A stretch of DNA of 64,000 nucleotides from Conus ventricosus (taxonomy: Eukaryota > Mollusca > Gastropoda > Neogastropoda > Conidae). The DNA is taken from assembly GCA_018398815.1 (NCBI GenBank), contig CM031601.1, positions 17,836,549 to 17,900,548 on the forward strand. The letters run 5' to 3'. Made by a program: the position numbers and the translations under genes. A model generated the notes under the pieces. That model saw only the letters and a program-made list of their open reading frames with translations. It was not told the DNA's origin and did no database searches. Shown in pieces: positions 38,513 to 48,506 of the stretch (within the stretch, counting starts at the first letter, position 1; each line of letters begins with the position of its first letter).

Positions 38513-39118
38513 CCGTCTTCACCCCTCCACAATATTCCCTATCCCTTTCCCTTTGCCCTCACTTCCCCAGCCTCTCCAGTTGCCTCTCCCCTTTCACGCC
38601 CCACCCTTTTCCGTTTCCTCCAATTCTCTTTCACATGCGTCATTGTTATGATGATGACGATGACGATGGTGATGGTGGCGATGCTGGTGTTTAAAATTTC
38701 ATTTTCGTTTACTATAAAAACTCCTTTGTGTGTGTATGTGTGGTTATTATTATTATCATCATTATTATCATTTTTATGACCATTTAAGGATCAATCGGTA
38801 GACATGACACCCATTCTTGGTTAGGGCCCTTTACAACAACAACCTCCCAACCCAACCCACCCATCCTCCTAACCCCACCCCCCTCCCCACTCTCTTCTCC
38901 TTTTCTCTTTCTCATCGCCCCACGATTTCTGATCTTTGCCTCATCATGCCCCATCTTCTTACCATTGCCTTCCCCTTCTCCCTTGCCTCCGCCCCTTCAC
39001 ACCCTCACCTTCACCTCAAAACCTCTGTCTGGTGTTCATAACCTTTTGCTTTCATATTTTTCAAATTGACTCTCGATTCCACCCTTGCCTTTCCAATTCG
39101 CCTTGTCCCGTAAGTGAC

Positions 39119-39119
<1 letters not shown>
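38513..39119. other. No gene; pyrimidine-rich with GAT/ATT triplets
   Basis: C- and T-rich sequence (38515-38640 and 38830-39010) flanks triplet patches at 38648-38690 and 38745-38780. No gene is seen. Confidence 0.5.
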
Positions 39120-39216
<97 letters not shown>

Positions 39217-39440
39217 CGCGCGCGCGCGCGAATGTGTGTGTGTGTGTATGTACGTGCGCGCGCACAGGTGCGCGCGTGCAAGTTCATGTAGGAGGGGGAT
39301 ATGCATGCAGGCCTATATGTGGGATAGCATGGGTGTGTGTGGGGGGAGAGAATCGTTGTCAAGTGTCACTGCACTGGTATTTCTTCCCCCCCCCCCTACC
39401 CACCTACCCCCCATCCCCCCCCCCCCCCCCCCCCCCCCCC
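39120..39440. repeat. (GT)n with CG block, then long C-run
   Basis: (GT)n runs from 39120 to 39211, a GCGCGC block lies at 39213-39231, and C-runs lie at 39387-39396 and 39415-39440. Confidence 0.96.
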
Positions 39441-39562
39441 AGTTTAAGTGAGTAATGTTCCTTGTTTCTCCCGTAGCTGTGGTCGGGAATTGTGATCTGT
39501 GTTTTGATCAGTGAATGAAAAAAGTTTCTCTGAGCAAGGCAAGATTGCCGAAACGTAAGAGG

Positions 39563-39567
39563 AAAAT
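39563..39567. other. Left 5-bp flanking duplication of the Polinton
   Basis: AAAAT abuts the left terminus and is repeated at 55397-55401. Polintons usually make 6-bp duplications. Here five positions match exactly and the sixth differs. Confidence 0.65.
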
Positions 39568-39802
39568 AGAGAATGTAAATATCTTCATTCAAGACCACCA
39601 TATCTTATTTTGCACGAAAACCCCCTTTTCACATACTAATCACGTCCTTCTCATGTCAGTTTTGGCCAAAATCAACACCTGTTTCACAAAAAAATTAACA
39701 CACAAAAACCTCTAAAAATCGACGCAATCAGTACATTAAAAATGGGGCTTACGTGCAAGATAAGATTTGGTGATCGTGAACGAACATATTTACATTCTCT
39801 CC
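39568..39802 (+). repeat. Left terminal inverted repeat of the Polinton
   Basis: It pairs with 55161-55396 in inverted orientation over its whole length with few differences. The outer ~49 bp (starting AGAGAATGTAAATAT) are also inversely repeated at its inner end (39752-39800), with about six mismatches. The repeat could therefore fold into a hairpin with a ~135-nt loop. Confidence 0.92.
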
Positions 39803-39853
39803 AGGCACATAAAATCTAATAGTTTACAGTACTCTTTTATACTTCAATCACTA

Positions 39854-40600
39854 TTAACGTCCGCGGGACTGAGTCCTTACTAATTTTCTAATATGCTCTT
39901 TTACTTCCAGCACCATTAACAAATCAGAACAAACAACTGGCTTTCCGTCTTGATTAGTTATTTTACGTCCAATGAATTTATAGTATTCCAAATTAATTCT
40001 TTAAAAAGACTGTCTCCGCCAAACCTGTATAACTGATAATCGCAAAACCCTGCCTTAATTGACGGCAGTGCTTGTAGAACTGTAGAGGGTTGCCCATCAA
40101 ACAAATTAGTATTTGTTTTTAACTGTTGTAAATAGACATACAACATCGGGTACATGAGAAAATCGACTGGTCTACTGCCTACATACTCATAAAGACCGCT
40201 TTTTAAGTACATATGTGTTTTAATATGTATGTTTCACCACTATCATAAAAGCCTAAAATTCGAGCAAGGCTTCTAGGAAAAACGTACTCCCTTTCTTCAA
40301 GTTCTGGAAAATTCATAGTAATTATAAGATTTGCCTCATTAATTTTTAACTCAATGCCAAAATTTCTAAATACTCTCTTAAAGAACAAAAGTTGTAGTAA
40401 CCATCGATGTTTTAAATGTTTTAATAGATTGCCTTGTTTGTCCTTTACATCCACCCAGTTATTCTTAGCTCTTCAGATATGTTAATCCATTTTACTTTAA
40501 AGCCAATTTCTTTAAGGGCAAGCCTATAATCACCGCGCCCATTTTCAATTGGGTGCGCTAAGAACACACTTTTGTTTTGTTGGGTTAAATAGATGTACAT
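39854..40600 (-). pseudogene. Putative Polinton structural (minor-capsid-like) protein, frameshifted
   Basis: Read minus from an ATG at 40600 (context TTTTTTAAAAAAG upstream), the fragments are: a beta-rich N-terminus beginning MYIYLTQQNKSVFLAHPIEN; a central block with FPRSLARILGFYDSG; a block with SRPVDFLMYPMLYVYLQQ; and a C-terminal block with NQDGKPVVC, ending at 39854. At least three frame changes separate them. I recall this block order (N-terminal strand, LARILGF, LYVY, then an xDxGKPV block) from a conserved protein of animal Polintons. Its assignment as a capsid component is inference and should be tested by structure prediction. About 249 codons in total. Confidence 0.5.
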
Positions 40601-43600
40601 CTTTTTTATAACTATTTAAAAAAAACTAATTTAAAAAAATGGAGCCCTTTAAATATAACGAAAGTGTCACTTACAATGTAGGAGCGTTTTTATAATCCCA
40701 AATATTTAGACTTCAGCAATCTAATCATTGCAGTAGTTTAATCATAGGGCTTCCAAGTCAGCCCTTGAAAAACCCACAACTAAAAATTTAAATCCGCCAA
40801 TAAATATTTATAAGGGGCATCAGAAAGGTTATCCCCCAATGACTTTTAAACCAAAAAACATTTTAAAAATTTGTTGCCATTTACTGCCAACTAGGGCTGC
40901 GGGTTTTCAAAAGAAAAACCATTTTAAACCACCCCAAAATTTTTTAAAGTAAGGCAGTATATAACTTTCATTTTATTCCCCAGTACAAGACGAAAAACTA
41001 ACTGAACTACAAAAAGCCCTCCCAAGCGAACAGCGCTTTTAAAACCATTCAACCCCCCCAAAGGGACAATAATCCCAATGAAAAAAACTGCAACAAATTT
41101 TAAAATTAATCCTTAAAAAACTGTTTTTTAGAAAAAAGTTAGACCCCCCAAAAAAGGGTTAAGCACATTGAAATTTGTGGGGTGTAAAAAGAGAATATAC
41201 TCTTACTACGGCCGGGCCATCCCCCTTTTAAAACCAAAACAAACAATTTCGATTGGGAAATAAATTTTAACAAAAACATCCAAAAAAAGCCTGGACAACA
41301 TTTTCTTAGATGAAACAAAGGGCCCCTAACAATCCCCCCCAGGGGGCAAAACTTAATGACTCCCATACGGACAAAGGTTGGTGTTTTTTAGGAGCACAAG
41401 CACAACCAAGTCAAGCATCCCTAAAACACCCTACGGGTTTTTAATCCCTAAAAAAAATTTTTTTAGCCAATTTAGAAAAAATGCTATTAACTCTGCTTTT
41501 GATTTACCTGCCACATACAAAGGTATCAAGACGTTCTTGCCATGCTATTAAAAGGGTTTGACTTTGTTGGGGGGAAAGATTATAAAACAAACCCTTTTGC
41601 CCTTTAAGATTTCAGTTTGGGGAAATGATACAAAAATAAAAACCCAATGAAATCCTCATACCCCGGAGCCCGACCAAAACTAGGGCACAATAAAGGGTTT
41701 AAAAACACAAGGCCTGCGCCGTCCTTTTAAAAAAAAAATACCACCCTGAAAAAAGCGATCCATTTATAAGTACTCCCCGCCAAAAGCACCCAAAAGGCAA
41801 CCCACCTTTTAAAGGGGGGGGGCGCCTCACACTGACGCCACACTAGCGAAAAGACAGCCCTCGTTTTTTTTTTTTAATTTTTACGGGAAAAAAAGCCATA
41901 CTTTATTTCACAAAAAATTTTAATCTAGCAGCTACCCATTTCCAAGGGTCCAAAAGGGGGTCAGCCAAATCCCCAGCAACTTTGTCTATATTAGCCCAAA
42001 ACCCCCACTAACAACACTACCATTATGCCAGGCAAGATCAAGCGCTTTGGCACTAATTTCTTTAATAATTTTGCTGTGGGGGGGGAAATTTTTTTTTTTA
42101 ATCCAACTTTTACCAGCTGAGGTTTTGGGAGGCGCTACTGGCCCTTTGGCGCCCACCTTTTAATGCAAAAAACGAGTGTAGAGTTTGAAAACCCCCAACC
42201 CCGTTAAAAAGCAAACTATTGTAACCCCCTTTTTCCCTAAAACAGATCCTTTTTCTTTCAGCTAGCGAGTTTTTTCAAAAATTTTTAATTTCTTTTTATA
42301 GTTTCTCTGATTCTGCTTGGGGGGGGGGTAGGGCGCGCTTTGTAGTGAAAGAAAGTCTACCTGGCTGCCCTTTGTACCCTTTAATCCTGTTTTTTTTCTG
42401 CGTTTTTAAAAAAAAAGGGGGGGGCCCTAAATTTTTTAATCACGCATCAGCCAGTTTTTTTTTTTCTTTTCTTCTTCTTTCTAGCTCCCCAAATTTTTGC
42501 CAAATTGTTTTCTATTCGCCCCCTTTTTTGACTTTAGACGACCCATTAAGCCCCGGGAATTAAAAACGCATAGGAAATGGGAATGGGCAATTGTTTCAAA
42601 TTGTTTTTTTTGACTTTTTCCTCTTTAAAAAACTCGTCTCAATTTCTTTTTGTTTGCATATTTTTTTTTGGCCCTAAATCTTTCAAAAGGGGGCCCTTTC
42701 ATTTTAGAAACCCTGTTGGCAACTCTTTCCCCAAGTTCTGTAAAAGACTAACAGCCTCAGGCCCCTTTAAAATTTTTTTTAAAGTTTAATTTGCCTTTGG
42801 GCGGCAACAAAGGGAAACCCTGTCCAAATTTTGTTTTTGTTTTAAAAACAAAATTGGGTCCGGCTTTGTATTTAAATCTTACAAAATTCCCCTTCTAAAT
42901 TTTTTTTTATACAGATGGTTTAAAATTTTTTCTATCTTTAAAAACAAAGGACTATGCCCTTCTAGCGGTTTAGTCCCTAAGCCATGTAGAATGAGTTATT
43001 CTATTTTTTAATAGTTTTGCACGAATGCGCTAAAGGAAAGGGGTGTTTCTGTTTTTCTTTTTAAGGGAAGGGGTTGAAGAACCTTTTTGCTGCTCTTTCA
43101 AACTCTTCTTGCAATGAAGGCCCCCCGTTTTTTGTTTTCATCTTCTTGGGCCCTCAACAGGGTCAATCGGGGCAAAATCTTCATCCAATTTTTTTTTTAT
43201 ATTCCCTTTTTTTTTTTAAAAAAAAGAACCATACGGTTGTGAAACCCCGATCCATACAGGGAAAAAAAAGAAACCCCATGGCGTAAAAAGGGATAAGGCA
43301 AAACCCGTAATTTGTGTAAAAAACTCCATCAACCCTTCAACCTGGACAAACCTTTTAAAAGTCAAACAAAAACAAGTGGGGGAAAGTTTTGCTCCCATAA
43401 AGGGAAAACCCAACACAGAGTAACTTTTATTCAAACTGGGACAAACCTTTTAAACTTGAATAAATTTAAGACAAATACATAAACACAATCTAATAGTGGG
43501 GGAAAAAACAAGCGCAGGCCCAAAAACTGAACTGTCCGGCAAAGATTTGGAATTGAGGGGGGGGGAGTTTTGAAGAGGAAAAAAAAAATTACTCTGTTTT

Positions 43601-44099
43601 ATTTTTTCCCTTTTGGGGGCAAAACATAAACCCCCTTTTTTACTGTTTTTTCGTTTTTCTGTTCCCTACCCATTTCATTTCCGATTTAATTTGTCAAGTT
43701 TCCGGGTCTTGGGGCTTAGGGGTTTTATAAGCCGGCGCCCCCAAACTATCATTCAAAATAGATATTCAACGGGAAATCCAAAAGCTAACTGTTTTTTGCT
43801 AATTTAGGCAGGGCTACGTTAAACAAAATAGGGAATCAAACCCGGAGAACAAAAGAAGTCTTTGTACTAAGCGAGGCAGACAAATTTTTAAACCCTCTAT
43901 TCTATCTATTAAATGCCTAAAAAAGAAAGAAAAGAGAAAGTTTTTTCAGGGGAAAACAAAACCCAAACGGGCTCAACACAGGGGAAAGCGGAAGGAACAA
44001 AAAAATGATGTTAAAGATGAGGGAGTAGCAGAAGATTTTGGGAACAGATTCTGGGATCCCTCCCAGATTTTTTACTGTTAAAGACCATATTCCATAAAA

Positions 44100-44911
44100 A
44101 ACCCAAAGGGGCGCTAAAAGAAAAACTTACTTTTTGAAAATTTACTTTTTTTCCCCAGCGATTTTGTTGTTCTGTCTGAAATTCCAAAACCCAATAAACC
44201 CGTTACGACATTTCCCCTTTATTTTTTTTTTTGTTACTAACCCTGAACTGGCCAGAACAATCTTAACCCCGTAAAAAAGTAAAAAAAGTTATTTTAAATT
44301 TGAAAGAGTTTTACCCTTCCATTACAGAAAATAAAAAACAAGCGAGACACTCTTTTGGAAAAAAACATCCCAAATCAGTCCCCTTGCCTTTAAAAGGAAT
44401 TTTGTTATTTCCCGAAGAAACATCTCCCCTTTTTAGAGAGAACAAAAAGCGTTTTTATAATCCAAAATTTGAGAAGGTTTACTGTGCAATAAATGGCAAG
44501 TCGATCGTTTTTAATTTAGGGCGCCCGGAATTTTTTCCCCCACCCAACTTTTGAAAAAATAAGAAAATTGTTCCTGGAGGGGAGGCAAAGAGATCCTTTC
44601 AGTTATCGGGTTTTAAAAAAAAATTCGCATTTAAGAAAGTAAACTCGAAAAAACTACTTAATAACCAAATATGGGGTGGGTTGGGTTTTTGATCCCCCAT
44701 TTGACAACAATTTTTTGGAATGGAGAAAAGGGGTAGGGCCCAAAAAGGAAAAAAAAAAATATTCACAAGAAAGCAACGGAGACGCCCAAAAAAAATGCAA
44801 GTTTTTTATGGTTTTGGGGTGCTCATTAAAAAAATTGAAGAAAACAGGGTAAAAGACGGGCTTATTAAAATTAGAAGAAATATTTTAAAACAAAACAGAT
44901 GGATAGCTTAA
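44100..44911 (+). pseudogene. Tentative major capsid protein C-terminal region
   Basis: A plus-strand frame contains FYNPKFEKVYCAINGKSI, resembling the 'NPKI.KV.VTI.G.P' strand pattern I know from Polinton double-jelly-roll capsid proteins. A later segment in shifting frames (about 44660-44860) has YGVGW, DNNFLEW and KMQVFYGFGVLI, fitting the conserved C-terminal jelly-roll that precedes the stop. The stop is TAA at 44909-44911. Several indels are required, as expected from the poor sequence here. Weak but position-consistent evidence. Confidence 0.35.
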
Positions 44912-44929
44912 GTTTCTGCCTAAAATCCG

Positions 44930-45350
44930 ACTGTTTTTTTTTATCGGGGGGATACTGGGGTTGGGGAAAAATTTCCCTTTGAAAATTTATTTGTTACAAA
45001 CAATAACCCGGGGTTTTATTACAGCCCAAATTTTTATTCTGCACAACCATTTTCACAACAAGCCCTTTTTAAAAAAGGGAAATTTTTTTTTGGACAGACG
45101 AGAATAAATTTTTAGTTGTCCTAGCGACAAAATGAGCGACTGTTTGGGTCATTAAATAAAAACTAATTTTAAAGGGGGCGAAACGCGTTTTTTTATTGAT
45201 TACTGTTCAAACTGAACGAGACTTTTTTAAAAAAAAAAAGCCTGGGCCCAAAACTAGCCTTTTGTGGCCCGGGCCCCGGGCCCTTTGTTTTTGTGTGGCT
45301 CTTAACTTTAAAAAACAAAGCTGTCTTAAAAGACTTTAGAACGCAGTTTT
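44930..45350 (+). other. Possible packaging-ATPase remnant
   Basis: At 44941-44972 the bases can be read, allowing for homopolymer error, as a GxTGxGK-type nucleotide-binding loop. Nothing downstream is clear enough to confirm a HerA/FtsK-like ATPase. I list it only because such a gene is expected near a capsid gene in these elements. Confidence 0.15.
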
Positions 45351-46084
45351 AAAAACCGTTGTATTATTTTTCACTAAGGAAAAAAGAAAAGTTTTTTAAA
45401 ATGTTTAAGTGAAAATTATATAAAAAGGGCCCAAAAAATGAGCTAAAAAAAAAATTTAAAAAACAGTTTGAAAAAAACTAAGCACGCTAAGCTAAAGCTT
45501 ACAACGACCCCCCATTTTAAAACGTTTTTTTTTTAAAATTTTTAAAAATTAAAAAGAATGTCTCGGGGGCCTAATTTAAAAGCAGAGCTAGCTCCTAAAT
45601 GCTTTCAAAATAGAGTTAAAAGACCTAGCAAAACAAAACCCAGTTTTTATCCCAATAGGAGTGCCAATTATGGATTTTTAGTACACAGGGTTATGGGGGT
45701 TTTTCAAACGAACAGAAAATTTAAAAACAAAAAAAAGACAGCAATATCCTAAACCCTAGAAAATAAAAATTTAAAGGGGAAACAATTTTTGGGAAACCAA
45801 AGAATACAAACTTTTAAAAGAAGAATGCCCTTTGGGGGTTTTCTTTTGAAATTGCTTGGAATTTAAAGGGGGGGGGGGGGGGGGGAACTGCGAAGCCCTA
45901 ATGTATACTTTGATAAGGAAAACAATTTTAGAAAAGCTTTAAATGCAGGTCCCTTTCTTGTTAGCCTGGTTCCAGGAACACAACAGAAAAAACAGATTAA
46001 AATAACTTGGCAGGGTTCTGAACATATGCTACAGAGAAAGAAGTCCTTAGCTAAAGGGGGGGGGGGGGGGGCGACACTGTCGGC

Positions 46085-46276
46085 TTGGAATTTACCCCAA
46101 CGCTACCGTCACTACCTTGGCAAATGACGATGATTTTTCGCTTATTTATTACTCCGAGGGAGGGCGATACTAGTTTGCCAGAACATACGTTAATTAGAGG
46201 TATACAAATAAAGGCTGAAAACTTGGATGCTCCTCTTAAGCTCAGTATTGCAATTATAAAAACGGAGACAAAATAA
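46085..46276 (+). pseudogene. Unrecognised C-terminal coding segment
   Basis: A frame ending at 46276 includes REGDTSLPEHTLIRGIQIKA and LDAPLKLSIAIIKTE. Sequence quality recovers at about this point, and the 180 bp before the stop look like genuine coding sequence. Function is unknown. It may be the end of a structural gene starting in the damaged zone. Confidence 0.35.
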
Positions 46277-46456
46277 CCCCCATGTATCATCTGACAAGGT
46301 TACTGTGATGGTTGACAAAAACAAACTAACAGTACTCGACTTTATTTTCATTAAGTATGTTGATTTTATTGCGTTTTACTCTTTAATGAAGTGCTGCCAG
46401 AAGGATTAATAAGAAGATATGTACAAGATTAATAAAAAAAATAATCATATTTAAAA

Positions 46457-46915
46457 ATGGAGGTTCAACAGTTTAGGTTAAAGCAAATAACTGAACTTCA
46501 AAAGGAGATAGAAAGCGACTTAGATAAGTATAGGGTTACTAGAAAGAAATATGCTAAAGCTTCAAATACTCTTTCTTATGTAATTACTGGTTCATCGGCT
46601 GTAGCTAGCATAAGTGCTGGGTCTAGCGTTGCCTTTTTAGCTTCGGGGGTTGGAGCGCCAGCCTTTTTAGCATTAGGGGGCCTTGGTTTTAGCGTTAGGT
46701 GCCATGTCTATGATTGTAAGTGCCGTTTTAAAAAATTAACTCCTAAATTACAAAAGCACACTGCCATTGTTGCCAAAGCATCAGAAAAACTTTTCATTAA
46801 GATTAAGAATAAGCAAATCATTACAGGATGAAAACATTACAAAACGAAAAATTTTCAGAGCTTATGGCTGACGTGAGGATTATAGACGGCAAAAATTGAA
46901 CTTCAAAAGGAGGGG
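46457..46915 (+). CDS. Polinton-associated coiled-coil/membrane protein, frame broken near the end
   Basis: The start ATG at 46457 sits in the context ATTTAAAAATGG. Residues ~1-35 are charged and predicted helical (RLKQITELQKEIESDLDKY). Residues ~45-78 are a small-residue hydrophobic segment rich in Gly, Ala and Ser (SGVGAPAFLALGGLGF). Residues ~85-115 are basic (KKLTPKLQKHTAIV). The frame stops at 46831, but codons in another frame (LQNEKFSELMADVRI) continue the usual C-terminal helix. I recall proteins with this architecture from coral and mollusc Polintons. Their role is not known. Confidence 0.6.
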
Positions 46916-47640
46916 AGAAAAACTTTTACTTCACGACAGTAGACACTAATGCAATTAACAGAACATTGAAAAACAAACACATGATCAATTAAACCCAAAA
47001 TAGGGTAAAATGGTTTAACAGACTTAACCGCCCCGGACTGAATGGCTGACCGACGAGAATCAGCGGCTCGTCTAATATTGATTACAACCCACACTGCCAT
47101 GATTTACTTGTTGCCAGCCTACACAGACTCCGACCAGCTGATATTGACGCGGCCCAGAGCCGCCATCTGCTCAAACCCAGTCGAGACATGCACAGGGGAA
47201 AATTTTGTCACGCTCTTCCTGTGAAAAACATTTTTTGCAAGCAGTTGACCTAATTTCGGTTTTTCTAAAATTTTTGTTAACTGGAAAAGGCGTGACAACT
47301 TTCCTCACTGCGCATGTGCTACCCTCATTAACATGAGAAATCGAAACAACATTTGTGAGTACGCATGTGCTAACCTTAGTGAATACAATAACATGATGAA
47401 ATCGAAACAACATTTGTGATGTGATGTGTAATATAAAATTTAGTAAATAAAATCGAGTTTGCTAAGTCAGAAGCAAAGACAGAGAATACGCGATCTTACA
47501 AAGAAGAAAGGGAGCAACAGAGGCGCAGATAGACCAAGTTACTCAAGAAATATCTTCGTTAAAATATTTGGCAATGAGTACTGATTCTCAATCACGTCCG
47601 AGTGAAGGGCATAGCGCCGGCGTTACATAGAAGCTGTCAG
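46916..47640. other. Polinton non-coding stretch with an internal repeat
   Basis: An imperfect ~60-bp duplication (CGCATGTGCTA, then ATGAGAAATCGAAACAACAT / ATGATGAAATCGAAACAACA) lies at 47308-47420. The open frames on either strand have no family signature. It may be regulatory DNA upstream of the 47.8-52 kb genes. Confidence 0.45.
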
Positions 47641-48174
47641 GTAAGTTATTGTTTTTTCCCTCTCCACCGCTAAGCATGTGTTGCGTTGCAGGCACGTGTG
47701 TGAAAGAGAAAGAGGGAGAGAGGGCGGAAGGAGAGAGGCGGAGACAGACAGACAGAGAGTGTTGCGGATTACTTATTTTTTAATTTATAATTTTTATTCT
47801 AGTTTAAAAATGAAGCCCCAAGTATTTAAAAAGCTTACTAATATTTCTTTTCAATTGAATTGGAAGGCTGAAGAGAAGAGTTTTAAATAGCAGGTTTGAA
47901 AAATCAATTACTGATCTTTTTTAAACAAATTAAATATACAAACAAGCGTGAAGCAGGCCACAGTGAAATACCCGATTCCTTGGGCCCCCAAACCCGGGTA
48001 TTTAAAATTGTTTGCCATTGTAGTTGATTATATGGCTTCTAAAGAGTTAATCTCACTTTTTTTACCAGCCTGAAGGAGTAGTTATTCACTTAAGAAGATT
48101 AGGTTTTGCGATTAGAAAAAAACTATGAATAATAGCTGAATTTACATTTACAATTATTTTTTTATTTATTTTAG
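47641..48174 (+). promoter_or_regulatory. Possible 5' leader intron upstream of small ORF and polymerase genes
   Basis: TGTCAG|GTAAGT at 47635-47646 is a perfect donor-like sequence. TTTATTTATTTTAG just before 48175 and TTATTCTAG before 47803 are acceptor-like, each followed by an A-rich ATG (48183 and 47811). A GA-rich tract (47704-47758) lies between. Splicing is inference only. Confidence 0.3.
47811..47890 (+). CDS. Small Polinton ORF, unknown function
   Basis: A 26-codon frame starts at the ATG in TAGTTTAAAAATGAAG and reads KPQVFKKLTNISFQLNWK before its stop. The start context matches other gene starts in this element. It may be an exon or the N-terminus of a broken gene. No family is recognised. 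Confidence 0.3.
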
Positions 48175-48182
48175 ATTAAAAA

Positions 48183-48300
48183 ATGGCTGCCGAACTCAGT
48201 GAACCTGATTTAAAGAATTGGGAATGAACTATTTGATGAAACAATGAAAGTGTTAAACATTGGTTTTAGTGAATTTGGTCTTGAGAATGAGTAAACAATA
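48183..48300 (+). pseudogene. Short broken ORF before the polymerase
   Basis: An ATG follows TAGATTAAAAA and reads AAELSEPDLKNWE, then a TGA. Nearby codons (GFSEFGLENE) in another frame suggest one frameshifted small gene. Function unknown. Confidence 0.3.
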
Positions 48301-48506
48301 AAAAAAAGTCATAGTGAACTATTAACGAAGCAATCAAGTGATGAACATTAACTGCAGTGATTCAGAAAAGCTAAATATTGGGGTGATATTGTACGGTTAA
48401 CGTGTCTTGAAGTGTTTTCAACGCTTGGGCGAAGAATAAAAGCCTGTTTTACTTACTTTTATATGCATTTATTTTTTTTAATTTCGTAAATATTGTGGCT
48501 TTAAAA

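Larger units (their letters stand above)
40650..46050. other. Polinton interior with probable consensus error; genes not resolvable
   Basis: The stretch is saturated with 4-8 nt homopolymers of all four bases (AAAA, TTTT, CCCC, GGGG alternating), unlike both flanks, and no frame stays open beyond ~85 codons. Isolated protein-like words appear on both strands but no family is certain except the tentative capsid segment at 44.1-44.9 kb. In this kind of element one expects capsid, protease and packaging ATPase genes here. Confidence 0.7.

Noticed and set aside
41139..41366. 75-codon minus frame in the Polinton as a capsid or protease gene
   Set aside because: The surrounding sequence is dominated by suspected homopolymer errors, and no diagnostic motif could be found.
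41000..43500. Adenovirus-type protease expected in Polintons
   Set aside because: I looked for the histidine and cysteine blocks on both strands and found none I could defend in the damaged sequence.
47171..47413. 80-codon minus-strand frame rich in Val and Cys
   Set aside because: It overlaps an imperfect DNA duplication and has no homologue I recognise. It is probably non-coding.
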